64,000 nucleotides of DNA, taken from assembly GCF_004135975.1 (NCBI RefSeq), contig NZ_CP026538.1, forward strand, positions 1,240,001 through 1,304,000. Direction: 5' to 3'. Under the pieces are notes generated by a model. The model ran no database searches. It worked only from the letters and a program-made list of their open reading frames with translations, and had not been told where the DNA came from. Made by a program: the position numbers and the translations under genes. This document shows positions 38,047 to 46,524 of the stretch, one piece after another. The first letter of the stretch is position 1. The number at the start of each line of letters is the position of its first letter. This DNA comes from Solidesulfovibrio carbinolicus. Its GTDB lineage: Bacteria > Desulfobacterota > Desulfovibrionia > Desulfovibrionales > Desulfovibrionaceae.

Positions 38047-39009
38047 ATGAACTGGAAACAGCGCCAGCACACGTTTCGATTGTCCGACCGGGATCGCCCC
38101 GGTCCCACCGGGCTTGTTTTCGACATCCAGCGTTTCGCCGTGCATGACGGCGGCGGCATCCGCACCCTGGTGTTTCTCAAGGGCTGTCCGCTGCGTTGCC
38201 AGTGGTGCCAGAATCCCGAATCCATGTTTCCCGGCCCGGAAATCCTGCGCATCCCGCACAACTGCATCTCGTGCGTGAAGTGCATGACCCTGTGTCCCCA
38301 GCAGGCCATTTGCTACGATGGCGGCGGCGAAATCGACATCGACCGTGTCCGGTGCGACCTGTGCGGGGACTGCGTGACGTCCTGCTATGCCGGCTCCATG
38401 ACCATTGTGGGCCGCTATCTGACGGCCGGGGAAGTCATGGAGGAGGTGGATCGGGACCGGAAGTTCTACGCCGAGTCCGGCGGCGGGGTGACCTTTTCCG
38501 GCGGGGAGCCGACGTCCCAGCCGGATTTCCTGCTGTCCTGCCTGCGCGCGGCCAAGGCCCGGGGGCTGCACACGGCCGTGGAGACCTGCGGACACGCGCC
38601 CTGGGAGACGTTGGCCGCCTTGCGCGACGTCGTTGACCTGTTTTTGTGCGACATCAAGCACATGGACACGGCGCGCCACCGGGAGCTGACGGGGATGCCC
38701 AACGAACGCATCCTGGACAACATCGCCCATCTGAGCCAGGCCGGCAGCGCCCTGCGTCTGCGCCTGCCCCTTGTGCCCGGCGTCAACGACAGCGAGGCCA
38801 ATATCGTTGCCAGCGCGCAATTCGCCGCAGGGCTGCCGACCCTTGAGGGGTTTGACATCCTGCCCTACCACCGCCTCGGCGAAGCGAAGTGGCGACAGTT
38901 GGGGCGGGTCTATCCCCTGCACGACGTTGCGCCGCACACGCGCGAGGATGTTCTGGCCAAGGCCTGTCTGGCCGGGCGGCACGTCGAGGGCGTCGGCATC
39001 GGCGGCTGA
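38047..39009 (+). CDS. Glycyl radical enzyme activase (radical SAM)
   Basis: The 320-residue enzyme installs the glycyl radical. The radical SAM cluster cysteines are C47, C51 and C54 (CPLRCQWC). Two 4Fe-4S ferredoxin-type sites follow: C73, C76, C79, C83 and C103, C106, C109, C113, as in activases of diol dehydratase-type and other GREs. The SAM-binding GGE motif is in GGGVTFSGGEPTSQP. The start at 38047 is chosen near the activase consensus; an in-frame ATG at 38023 would overlap the leader. It is 55 bp after the GRE gene and ends the operon. Confidence 0.92.
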   Translation: MNWKQRQHTFRLSDRDRPGPTGLVFDIQRFAVHDGGGIRTLVFLKGCPLRCQWCQNPESMFPGPEILRIPHNCISCVKCMTLCPQQAICYDGGGEIDIDRVRCDLCGDCVTSCYAGSMTIVGRYLTAGEVMEEVDRDRKFYAESGGGVTFSGGEPTSQPDFLLSCLRAAKARGLHTAVETCGHAPWETLAALRDVVDLFLCDIKHMDTARHRELTGMPNERILDNIAHLSQAGSALRLRLPLVPGVNDSEANIVASAQFAAGLPTLEGFDILPYHRLGEAKWRQLGRVYPLHDVAPHTREDVLAKACLAGRHVEGVGIGG

Positions 39010-40305
39010 TCCGGGGCGGGGCGTTATCTGCTGCCGGCCAACGTATGGCCCGTTCGTCGAGTCTGCCGGCAGGGCATCGCTCTTGCCGCCGGCTCGGCTA
39101 TGCATTGCGGGAGCCACCACCGGGCGGTCGCCAAAAACGCGCAGCACGGCGTCCGTGCCATCTATTTGCCGGCCGCCGGCCAGATGTTTGAGCAAAAAAG
39201 CCTCGCCCACGATGTCAGGCTTGATCGGGGCGACGCCTTCGTTGCCGTCCGGCAACACATCCGAAAGCAGACGCCGAGACGTTGCCACGTCGCTGCCGCC
39301 GCAGCCAAACGCCTCCCTTTCCCGGGCCAAGCTCGAGCCAATCTCCCGTGCCCCGATGCCGCCGCGCAGGGTCGCAAAGGCGGCCATGTGGGCGACCAAT
39401 ATTTGCATGGATGCATTGTCGCCGCAGGGCAGCAGCAACCGCTTATGCTCATGTTCCGCCACCGTCTGGGCCAAATCGACTCGCCCCAGGTGCAACACCT
39501 CACCTGCGTCGCCCTGCTGGTGCATGACCATGGCCGCCATCATCAGATAGAGCGGCGTGCCGGCCTAGTCCGTCGCGGCACGTTTGGCTTGGAAGTCTGC
39601 ATTGTCAGCCGACAGGACGACCCGGCTTCCCAGGCGATCCAGCATGTTCTGCATGATGCCCCGCTGCATGTCCGGGGCGCACAGGCCCGGCAACAACTTC
39701 GGCGGGCCGTCGAGCAGATCGCGCGGTCCCGTCGCGCCATGACCGAGGTCGCCGGGAAATGCCTCGTAAAGCCAGCCGCGTTGCTCCTCGGCTTGTCGTT
39801 CCAAAAGAAGGATGCGTAGTGGATGGCGACTCTGCGTCACGGTGCACAACTCGCGCATTCAATCCGGCAGAACATCCACCAAGGAAAGCGCATAGTCGAA
39901 CACCATAAGGGTGGATTTCTGCTAACCCCAGTTCGTGAGGTTGGTCTGGCCCAAAAAACGTCAAGCCTCCTTGACGGGAACGAAACCTGCCTGCCAGTCT
40001 GGACCAAGGGCGCGACACAGTTCGAGGGCGAAGCGGGTTTTGCCGACGCCCGCGCCGCCGTGCACGACACGCACGGAGACTGGACGTTTCGGGTCGTGCG
40101 CCCGCGCCCATCTCGTAAAATCGTCCAGAAAGTCTGAGCGGCCCACGAATTCCGTCGCCTCAACCCCCGGCCGCAGCAGGGCCGCATCGCTTGGGGTCGG
40201 TTCTGTGACTTTGCTGCGCTCCTGAGGTGGGCAGTGAATCGTGAGATGGGGTCTATCGCCGACGATATTGTTGTCGCCCGCCTGGACCTGCTGCTGCGTG
40301 GACAT
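39010..40305 (-). pseudogene. Decayed STAND NTPase with RHIM-like N-terminal motif
   Basis: One minus-strand frame reads as a protein from 40305 to about 39010 but is broken by four in-frame stops (TGA 39961-39963, TAG 39922-39924, TGA 39859-39861, TAG 39565-39567) and no frameshift. The first 114 residues carry QVQAGDNNIVGD (a match to the RHIM amyloid core, residues 7-15), then FVGRSDFLDDF and a P-loop GGAGVGKT, the layout of NLR-like STAND NTPases. The next parts (LMVFDYALSLVDVLPD, MRELCTVTQSRHPLRILLLE) read like the Walker B and NTPase core, and the stretch after that like a helical repeat. The true 3' end is unclear and may be deleted up to the activase gene. Confidence 0.65.
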
Positions 40306-40390
40306 GGGCCATGACTCCCTGGATGGATGCCTGCCCTTATATCTGAATGTCGATGGATCAGGAAGTCCGGGGAAGGACGGCGCGCCACTA
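40306..40390. other. Host sequence between pseudogene start and prophage left end
   Basis: About 85 bp that would have carried the pseudogene's promoter; the prophage is inserted at its right side. Confidence 0.35.
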
Positions 40391-40397
40391 TGGGGAG

Positions 40398-40419
40398 TCA
40401 GGCAAAGTGAGAAGTGGCG
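40398..40419 (+). promoter_or_regulatory. Putative transposase-binding site L1
   Basis: TCAGGCAAAGTGAGAAGTGG begins 7 nt from the proposed end. The same pattern TCAGGCAAA-N2-GAGAA-N3-GC recurs at 40549. In Mu the outermost MuA site also starts about 6 nt from the end. Confidence 0.55.
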
Positions 40420-40548
40420 TGGGGGTTAGATCGGGCAGGACGGACGTGGGCTAAACGTAGGACTGACGCGGGCCTGGGGGGATTGGGCGGGCGCGCGCGG
40501 GCCGTAACGAGCAAGATAAGAAATTCGGCAAAAATGGGGGTGAAATTA

Positions 40549-40570
40549 TCAGGCAAAACGAGAAACCGCA
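40549..40570 (+). promoter_or_regulatory. Putative transposase-binding site L2
   Basis: TCAGGCAAAACGAGAAACCG matches the site at 40398 in about 16 of 20 positions. A weaker relative (TTCGGCAAAAATGGGG) lies at 40524. The flanking 40420-40665 contains no supported gene. Confidence 0.5.
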
Positions 40571-40665
40571 GAAAGTCTAAAAAGAACACAACGAAGATAT
40601 AGAATTGTCTAAGGCTATAGGCATAAAAAAAAGAGCTAAGTGCCCATTTTGATACAACAATAAGA

Positions 40666-41292
40666 TTACCCCTCCGCACCCACCGCCTTGTCTCTGCTGG
40701 AAGGCTCCAGCCGCTGCTTCAATTCCCTGTTTTCTCTCTCTAATTCTTCCATGCGCTTCACCATCGCGTCGGTTTTGGCTTCCCATTCCGCCATCCGCTC
40801 TTCGATTCGCGCGAGCGTCCGCTCGCTTCTCACCGCTTGATGAAATGCGTTGATATTGCTGGCTAAAGCCGTCCGGTAAATCGTGTCGGACTCCAGCACT
40901 TCGGCCGTTTTGGTCAGCATGTCCGACATGCGGAACTCTTCCTGCGGGGCGGTCAAAAACGCTTCCGCAGGAGCGGGGGCCGGCGCTGGGGCCTCTTTCG
41001 CGGCTTCTCCCCGGCGCATAGGGCCAGAACCCATGAGAAGCCATTCCGGATGAACTGAGAACTCAACACACGTTTGTTTAATGAAGTCACTACTAGGCAA
41101 ACGAACGCTTTTGAAATAATTCTGAAGAGTTACAGTCGTTACCCCGAGCTTCGCCGCAAAGTCGTCTTGCTTCAAACCTGTCCCAGACCAGACTTCACGG
41201 AGCCTTTCCCCCAATTTCGGGCTTTCTTGGGGAAAGCCTGAAGCAAAGCCTGAAGGAGGCCTTTCGTTTGTTTTGTCGTCTAGTCTGCTCAT
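40666..41292 (-). CDS. Phage repressor, XRE-type HTH with C-terminal coiled coil
   Basis: The 208-residue protein has an HTH about residues 28-80 (LGERLREVWSGTGLKQDDFAAKLGVTTVTLQNYF, shown here in part as TGLKQDDFAAKLGV) and a long heptad-rich C-terminus (RMEELERENRELKQRLE) that should make it oligomeric. It is divergent from the early phage genes, the position of the Mu c repressor. No LexA-like protease dyad is seen, so release by self-cleavage is unlikely. The start at 41292 is tentative; the ribosome site is weak. Confidence 0.8.
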   Translation of the reverse strand: MSRLDDKTNERPPSGFASGFPQESPKLGERLREVWSGTGLKQDDFAAKLGVTTVTLQNYFKSVRLPSSDFIKQTCVEFSVHPEWLLMGSGPMRRGEAAKEAPAPAPAPAEAFLTAPQEEFRMSDMLTKTAEVLESDTIYRTALASNINAFHQAVRSERTLARIEERMAEWEAKTDAMVKRMEELERENRELKQRLEPSSRDKAVGAEG

Positions 41293-41337
41293 ATACTTGA
41301 ACAATCCCCAGGTTACGGCGGTGACACAAAATAAATT

Positions 41338-41388
41338 AAGCCTGAAGCAAACAAATGCTTTGACACGAGACAAAACGAATGTTTATTT
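41338..41388 (+). promoter_or_regulatory. Early promoter and operator region of the prophage
   Basis: A -35 TTGACA (41360-41365) and a -10-like TTATTT (41383-41388) are 17 nt apart. The promoter is overlapped by two related 9-mers, AAACAAATG (41349) and AAACGAATG (41373), 24 bp apart, and AAGCCTGAAGCAAA (41338) recurs at 41234 inside the repressor gene. These are good operator candidates. Confidence 0.5.
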
Positions 41389-41494
41389 CATGCCTGTGGG
41401 GTGACGAACGTCACCGTTACGAACGTAGCTACCAGGGCCGGCAATAATCCTCAATGTCCAGCGGCCCGGAAACTTTGGATCGGAGCACTCGGAA

Positions 41495-41929
41495 TTGGCT
41501 GCCCACTCTCGACGCCTCAGCCTGCTCGAACTGGTCGAGCTCAATCCGGACGCGGACATAGCGATGTCCATGGATCGGATCATCCAGGCGGCCGGGGTAT
41601 CGCGGGCCGAAGCCGTCGACCGACTCAACGCCGCCGCGCGTCGGTTCGGCGTGCGGTTGGCGGCCGGCAGCGCCAAGGAGCTTGGCCTGGCCACCTTCGA
41701 TAAATGGCTCAATCCGCGAGAAGGCGACTACGTGCCGAGCGTTCGGGCGCTGAACCTGTTTTGCCATGTGTTCGGCTCGGCCGAACCCCTGGACCTCCTG
41801 GCCCGGTCTCACGGCCTGGGGTGGCGGGTCATCGACGGCGACGACGCGAAGCTCTTGGAGCTGGCCCGCACCGAACGGGAGATCAAGCTCTTGCGCGAAC
41901 GCAAACGGAAAATCGAGGCGGGATTATGA
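41495..41929 (+). CDS. Phage early regulator, small DNA-binding-type protein
   Basis: The 144-residue protein begins with LSLLELVELNPDADIAMSMD and an HTH-like segment (IIQAAGVSRAEAVDRLNAAARRFGV), then WLNPREGDYVPSVRALNLF, and ends in a charged coiled coil (RTEREIKLLRERKRKIEA). It is the first gene of the early operon, where Mu has ner; the sequence is not that of Ner. The TTG start at 41495 has GGAG upstream; ATG 41564 is the alternative. Exact function unknown. Confidence 0.65.
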   Translation: MAAHSRRLSLLELVELNPDADIAMSMDRIIQAAGVSRAEAVDRLNAAARRFGVRLAAGSAKELGLATFDKWLNPREGDYVPSVRALNLFCHVFGSAEPLDLLARSHGLGWRVIDGDDAKLLELARTEREIKLLRERKRKIEAGL

Positions 41930-42144
41930 GACGCGCAGGCAACAAAATTAAAGGCTGGATGGCCGAAAAGAAGATCAAAGTTATTGAAATAGCGCGCAAA
42001 GCCGACATTTCGCATTCACTGGTGTCCGACACCATCCACGGCAAACGCAATAACCGCCGGGCGCTGCAAGCGTTGCTGGACGCCGGTTGCCCTGCTCGGC
42101 TGCTCGATCTGCCGGCGGACATGAAAGGCAAGCAAGCGGCCTAG
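41926..42144 (+). CDS. Small Cro/C1-type (XRE) phage DNA-binding protein
   Basis: The 72-residue protein has an HTH (KVIEIARKADISHSLVSDTI) and a basic tail region (HGKRNNRRALQALLDAGCP). It overlaps the preceding gene by ATGA and is probably a Ner/Cro-like regulator of early transcription. It is too small for any other domain. Confidence 0.7.
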   Translation: MRRAGNKIKGWMAEKKIKVIEIARKADISHSLVSDTIHGKRNNRRALQALLDAGCPARLLDLPADMKGKQAA

Positions 42145-42289
42145 GCCGCCAGGGATTTCCGCGCCTTCGCGGCAGCCAGGGGCCGCGCGGCAAGACCGCC
42201 AGTCCACCCGGCGCGAGAGGCAGAGCGACACGATCGCCATCCCCTGCGGGGACGCGGAAAATATCACAATAAGAAAGGGGGTTGAGGGG

Positions 42290-42472
42290 ATGAGCAAACG
42301 AACGCGGGCGAGAGGGTTTGCGGAGGAGCTCCGGCAGGTTGCCCAGGTTTTGAGGCAAAACGGCCTACCGAAAAGCGCCATTCAGGTTTCCCTGATGGCC
42401 ATGTGCGGCGTCGAGATGAAGGCGTCGGCGACGGGAAGCGACGCGGCGGCCGAGGCCGTCACCACCGGCTAG
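42290..42472 (+). CDS. Small phage protein, unknown
   Basis: The 60-residue protein (MSKRTRARGFAEELRQVAQV at its start) has a helical first half and an alanine-rich end. GAGGGG lies just before the ATG. It resembles nothing I recognise. The 145 bp before it contain no further gene. Confidence 0.5.
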   Translation: MSKRTRARGFAEELRQVAQVLRQNGLPKSAIQVSLMAMCGVEMKASATGSDAAAEAVTTG

Positions 42473-42485
42473 GCCCCCGCTTAGA

Positions 42486-42548
42486 CCTGCGAAACCGCCC
42501 TGCGCGGGCGGTCGTCGGGGCGTGGCGGCCTCGGCCTGATGAGCAGCC
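42486..42548 (+). repeat. Repeated intergenic phage element, copy 1
   Basis: The 63-nt sequence (CCTGCGAAACCGCCC at its start, GAGCAGCC at its end) contains a CCGCCC/GGGCGG hairpin and a GC-rich second half. It is about 88% identical to 47325-47388. Each copy follows a stop codon and precedes the next gene group. Confidence 0.75.
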
Positions 42549-42568
42549 AAACAAAGAGAGGAGTCGAT

Positions 42569-42727
42569 ATGCGTGACATTAGAGAGATCAGGGAAGACCT
42601 ACAAGGACTCAAGAACTTTCTTGAGTCGGCTTTGGAAAGAGCCATGCCGTTTCATGAATATAAGTTAAAAGTGGCAGTCCTAATTCCATTCCTGAAGAAC
42701 CATCAAGCAAACCATCCGGGAAAGTGA
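42569..42727 (+). CDS. Small phage protein, unknown
   Basis: The 52-residue protein reads MRDIREIREDLQGLKNFLES at its start and is predicted as two helices. GAGAGGAG lies 6 nt before the ATG. Its last 119 bp overlap a minus-strand frame that also looks real; only one of them may be used. Confidence 0.5.
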   Translation: MRDIREIREDLQGLKNFLESALERAMPFHEYKLKVAVLIPFLKNHQANHPGK

Positions 42728-42971
42728 AATCTGGAGCCAGTTCGAGAAACATTATGTGCTGTGTCAATAGCTCAAACAACACTTTTTTATCCTTGTCCGA
42801 CAGCATAGTTGCTTCAGTCGCTGTGATTTTATCGGACTTAAGCAGCATCTTGAACACACGGGATTCTGCGTGCTCACAAAGCGGAACAGTCTTGGATTTG
42901 GCTGCGAACTCTCTGAAAGAAAACATGCTGAAATTATACAATATTTCTTGAACAGAGCTAGCTTGTATCAT
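42609..42971 (-). CDS. Minus-strand small protein inside the early region
   Basis: The 120-residue frame starts at 42971 with AAGGAGG 9 nt upstream and reads like a folded protein: MIQASSVQEILYNFSMFSFR, then ESRVFKMLLKSDKITATEAT and FELLTQHIMFLELAPDFTFP. Its A+T content exceeds that of the neighbours. It is opposite in direction to all early genes and lies just before the transposase gene, so it may be a separately expressed lysogenic gene. I do not recognise the family. Confidence 0.55.
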   Translation of the reverse strand: MIQASSVQEILYNFSMFSFREFAAKSKTVPLCEHAESRVFKMLLKSDKITATEATMLSDKDKKVLFELLTQHIMFLELAPDFTFPDGLLDGSSGMELGLPLLTYIHETAWLFPKPTQESS

Positions 42972-43070
42972 ATTCCCGCGCCTCCTTTGCGGGTTGACGG
43001 TTGGGTGAACAGGTAACGGAGACCCTATCAGGGGGCGCGGAACTCTATCAAGCGGACGGACGGCGGCACC

Positions 43071-45188
43071 ATGCAGGACAGCTACACAGTCAAGGAAATC
43101 GCGCAAGCGATGGAGGTCACGGAGCGGGCAGCGCACGCCAGGGCTGTCAAGGAGTCCTGGCCCTTCGAAGAGCAGTCCTGCCGTGGGGGCCGCCGCCGCT
43201 TGTATGTCGCCGTTTCCCTGCCTGCCGAGGTCCAGGACGCCTTGACTGCTTATGAGGGGGCAAGTCTCCCCGCCGCCGTCGCGGCCGATGAAACGGCCCT
43301 GACCGAAGACCAGCGTCGCGGTGCCCTGGCCAGGGCGGACCTGGTGCGGCTCTACACCGAAGCCATGGCCCGGGCTCCCCGCAAGGGGATAGCCCAAAAG
43401 GAATTTCTCTCGGCCTACCGGGCCGGGGTGTGGCCGAAGATCAAGGAAGTGCTTGGCGACGCGGTGTCCGCGCAATCCCTGGAACGCTGGAAGCTCAAAC
43501 TGCGCCGCACCGGTTCCGCCCTGTCCCTGGCTGACACGCGCGGCGGGGTTCATGTCGAGCCGATTCTGACCGTGGCGCACCAGACCATCATCACTGCCCT
43601 GGTCCGGCATCCCAACCAGCCGAACATCGCCGAAGTCTGCCGCGAAGCGCTCAAGGCCTTCAAACCGGCCGGCCTGCCGCCTTGCTCCGAGATCACCATT
43701 CACCGCTTCGTGAAAAAGTGGATCGCCAAGAACTACGGGGAATTCGTGTATTCGCGCAAAGGCAAGAAAGCCTGGAACGACGAATGTTGCCCCTACATCG
43801 TGCGCGACTACACCAAGATCGGCGTGGGCGACATCCTGGTGGCCGACGGCCATGCCCTCAATTTCGAGACCATCGACCCGGAGACCGGCAAGGGCACACG
43901 CATGGAACTGGTGCTCTGGTACGACATGGCCTCAAGCTACCCCCTCGGCTGGGAAATTCTGCCCACGGAAAACACGCAAGCCATCGCCTCGGCCCTGCGC
44001 CGGGCCTGCCTGCGCCTCGGGAAGTTCCCCAAAGTGGCCTATCTGGACAACGGCCGGGCGTTCAAGGGCAAGTTCTTCACCGGGGTTGACCTAGAGCAGT
44101 GCGGCCTTGGCGGCGTGTTCCAGGTGCTCGGCATAGCCACGATCTTTGCCTGGCCCTACCACGGGCAATCCAAGACCATCGAACGCTTTTTCCGGTCCTT
44201 TGGCGAGCTTGAGCGCTGGTGCCCTTCCTATGTCGGCACGTCAATCGCCACCAAGCCGCCGCGCCTCAAGCGGGGCGAGACCCTGCACCGCAAGGTCTAC
44301 GAGGCCATGGGCTACAGGCCGCTCACCCTGGAGGAAACCCACGCGGCGGTGGCCATGTGGTTTGACGACTACGTCGGGCGGCCCCAGCGCGGCCATCTGA
44401 AGGGGCGGTCGCCGCTTGAGGTCTTCCAGGAAGGAGCCGGACCGGGCCTGACCGACGCCGATTTGCTCAAGCTGCGGCTGTGTATGCTTTCCAAGGCCGT
44501 TCGGCACATCGAACAAAACGGCGTCAAACTCTTCGGGCAGCATTACCGCCACCCCTTCTTGCACAGCCTGCGCCATCCCGTCCTTGTCCGCTACGACGAC
44601 CAGGATCGGCGGACAGTGCTGGTCTACGACCAGGCCGGCAAGAACCTGATTTGCGAGGCCACCCCGGCCCCGTCTGTCCATCCTGCGGCGGCGCTGCTTG
44701 GCACGACCGAGGACAAGGCCGTGTTGGAATCCGAGATCGCCTACAAAAAGGCCCTTGAAAACCACGTCACTGCCGATGCTCGGGATTTCCTCAACACTGT
44801 CGTTCTGCCCGAGACACAACACCGGATGCGCTTGGTGGCTGCCAAGGACGCGGCCAAGGCTGCGCCGGCCGTTTCGTCGGCCCCTCGCACGCCGGACGTC
44901 AAGAGCATCGAGGCCGCCAAAAGCGCGGCCAGGGCCAAGCTCGAAGCCGCGCCGACCTATGTGCCGCCGGCGCAAATGCCCGCCATCGTCAGCGAACTCG
45001 ACCGCTACGAATACCTTTTCAACTTGGCCGTTCGGGACGGCGTGGCCCTGCGTGAGCCCGACGCCGATTGGATGGCCCGCTACGAGCAAACCGAGGAATA
45101 CGCTGCCTGCGCGGCTGGGCGTTACGCGCGCTTGCGCACGGTCTACGAACGCCGCCGCAAGGCCGCCAACGGGGGAGGAGACGCATGA
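43071..45188 (+). CDS. MuA-like DDE transposase
   Basis: The 705-residue protein has an N-terminal Mu-DNA-bind winged helix (YTVKEIAQAMEVTERAAHAR), end-binding helical domains, an RNase H-fold core with the catalytic triad D259 (LVADGHALNF), D326 (YLDNGRAFKG) and E371 (SKTIERFFRSFG), and a C-terminal beta-barrel and B-interaction region. Spacing is close to MuA (D269, D336, E392). It cuts phage ends and joins them to target DNA. It overlaps gene B by ATGA. Confidence 0.95.
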   Translation: MQDSYTVKEIAQAMEVTERAAHARAVKESWPFEEQSCRGGRRRLYVAVSLPAEVQDALTAYEGASLPAAVAADETALTEDQRRGALARADLVRLYTEAMARAPRKGIAQKEFLSAYRAGVWPKIKEVLGDAVSAQSLERWKLKLRRTGSALSLADTRGGVHVEPILTVAHQTIITALVRHPNQPNIAEVCREALKAFKPAGLPPCSEITIHRFVKKWIAKNYGEFVYSRKGKKAWNDECCPYIVRDYTKIGVGDILVADGHALNFETIDPETGKGTRMELVLWYDMASSYPLGWEILPTENTQAIASALRRACLRLGKFPKVAYLDNGRAFKGKFFTGVDLEQCGLGGVFQVLGIATIFAWPYHGQSKTIERFFRSFGELERWCPSYVGTSIATKPPRLKRGETLHRKVYEAMGYRPLTLEETHAAVAMWFDDYVGRPQRGHLKGRSPLEVFQEGAGPGLTDADLLKLRLCMLSKAVRHIEQNGVKLFGQHYRHPFLHSLRHPVLVRYDDQDRRTVLVYDQAGKNLICEATPAPSVHPAAALLGTTEDKAVLESEIAYKKALENHVTADARDFLNTVVLPETQHRMRLVAAKDAAKAAPAVSSAPRTPDVKSIEAAKSAARAKLEAAPTYVPPAQMPAIVSELDRYEYLFNLAVRDGVALREPDADWMARYEQTEEYAACAAGRYARLRTVYERRRKAANGGGDA

Positions 45189-45907
45189 AATCGGTTTTTG
45201 TGGAGACGGGCAATGTGACCGCCTTTCGGCGGGCCGTGCTGACCGTCGAGGACACCCAGCGCGGACAGCCCGGCATTGTCGTGGCCTGGGGACAGGCCGG
45301 CCGAGGCAAGACGTTTACCGCGCGTAACTCTCACTCCGAACGCGGTGGGGTCTTCCTCTCTGCCTGGGAGGGGATGACGCAAGCCGCCTTCCTGGGACGG
45401 CTTTGCAAGGAGACGACGGGAGAAAAGACAACGCCGCGTTCCGCCCATGCCTGCAAGGTTCGCATCATCGAAACCTTGGAAAAGCGGCGCGACCAGGGGC
45501 AGACCGTCACCATCTACATGGACGAGGCCGACCGCTTGCACTTCGGGCGCATCGAGGACTTGCGCGACATCCACGAGGCGACTGGCGCGGCCGTGATCCT
45601 GATCGGCGAGGAAGAACTTATTGGGCTCCTGTCCGAGCGCCGCCGAATCTGGTCCCGTGTGACCCAGGAAGTTGCCTTCGGGCCTGTGGATGAAGCCGAC
45701 ATTGCAGCCTTTGCCTTTGAAGCTGTCGGCCTCGACATGACGCCCGAAGCCTGCGCCATGGTGCGGGCCACCTCGGATGGCGACATGCGGCTGGTTCGCA
45801 ACATGGTGCAGTTGCTGGGGCAGGCGGCCAAGGCCCGCGAGACCGACAAGGTCGACGCGGCCATGGTGGCGGCGATCCAGAAGCTGAAGAGCTGGAGGCG
45901 GGCATGA
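45185..45907 (+). CDS. MuB-like AAA+ target-selection ATPase
   Basis: The 240-residue protein has a Walker A motif WGQAGRGKT, Walker B VTIYMDEADR and sensor segment AVILIGEEELI, and belongs to the MuB/IstB-type AAA+ group. MuB polymerises on target DNA and delivers it to the transposase, and protects phage DNA from self-insertion. It is shorter than MuB (312) and lacks the N-terminal HTH. Coupled to A upstream and to the next gene by ATGA overlaps. Confidence 0.9.
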   Translation: MKSVFVETGNVTAFRRAVLTVEDTQRGQPGIVVAWGQAGRGKTFTARNSHSERGGVFLSAWEGMTQAAFLGRLCKETTGEKTTPRSAHACKVRIIETLEKRRDQGQTVTIYMDEADRLHFGRIEDLRDIHEATGAAVILIGEEELIGLLSERRRIWSRVTQEVAFGPVDEADIAAFAFEAVGLDMTPEACAMVRATSDGDMRLVRNMVQLLGQAAKARETDKVDAAMVAAIQKLKSWRRA

Positions 45908-46524
45908 GAACCGAGGAGATGGATCGCCTGCGCCTGGTCATCCAGGGCCTTACGGTCAACGGCAAGGAGCCGGTCACCAATGCCCTGCTTTACGAGGCCA
46001 TGGGGTTGGACAACGAGCCGGCCAAGGCCCGGCTGCGCTCACGGATAAATGACCTCATCAAGCGCGCGGAACTGACCCGTATTGAGGACGGCAAGTACAC
46101 CTACAACCCCAAAGCCAGGGTGCGCAGCGGGGAGTTTTACCAACGGGCTTGGCGGGCCATCCGTTCGGCAAAACCTGGCTTTTCCTGGACAAGCATCGCC
46201 CAGGTGTCCCGGGTTTCCTACACCCACGTTCGGAAATACGGGCAATGGCTCCTTGATGAGGGCTTTGTAGAACGGCACGGCCGCGATGGGGCGACGCACC
46301 TTTTCCGGGCCACGCTTCGGGCCAAGGACACGGTGAACACGCCATATCCTCCCCAGGATTCCGCCGATCCTTTCGAGATCGAGCGCAACGCGGCCTGCCG
46401 ACTGGTGCGGGCCTTCATGGAGCGCGACCCCTACCAACCGGCCGTCCGCGCCAAGATCGTCGACAACTGCCGGGCCATCCTGGCCCGGTTCGAGAAGGAG
46501 GAAGAGGAGGTGTCCCATGGCTAG
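45904..46524 (+). CDS. Winged-helix phage protein
   Basis: The 206-residue protein has two wHTH-like units (ALLYEAMGLDNEPAKARLRS; SWTSIAQVSRVSYTHVRKYG) and an acidic C-terminus. It sits between MuB and Gam in the early operon. A DNA-binding role is likely; the target is unknown. Confidence 0.7.
   Translation: MRTEEMDRLRLVIQGLTVNGKEPVTNALLYEAMGLDNEPAKARLRSRINDLIKRAELTRIEDGKYTYNPKARVRSGEFYQRAWRAIRSAKPGFSWTSIAQVSRVSYTHVRKYGQWLLDEGFVERHGRDGATHLFRATLRAKDTVNTPYPPQDSADPFEIERNAACRLVRAFMERDPYQPAVRAKIVDNCRAILARFEKEEEEVSHG

Noticed and set aside
36999-38309. Minus-strand frames over the GRE operon (also 35541-36956)
   Set aside because: Antisense to the GRE and activase, whose catalytic residues are all present.
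39100-39819. A 239-codon plus-strand frame
   Set aside because: Antisense to the STAND pseudogene; His/Gln/Arg-rich mirror sequence.
40398-40679. A 93-codon minus-strand frame at the prophage left end
   Set aside because: It covers the transposase-site repeats and low-complexity DNA and does not look like protein.
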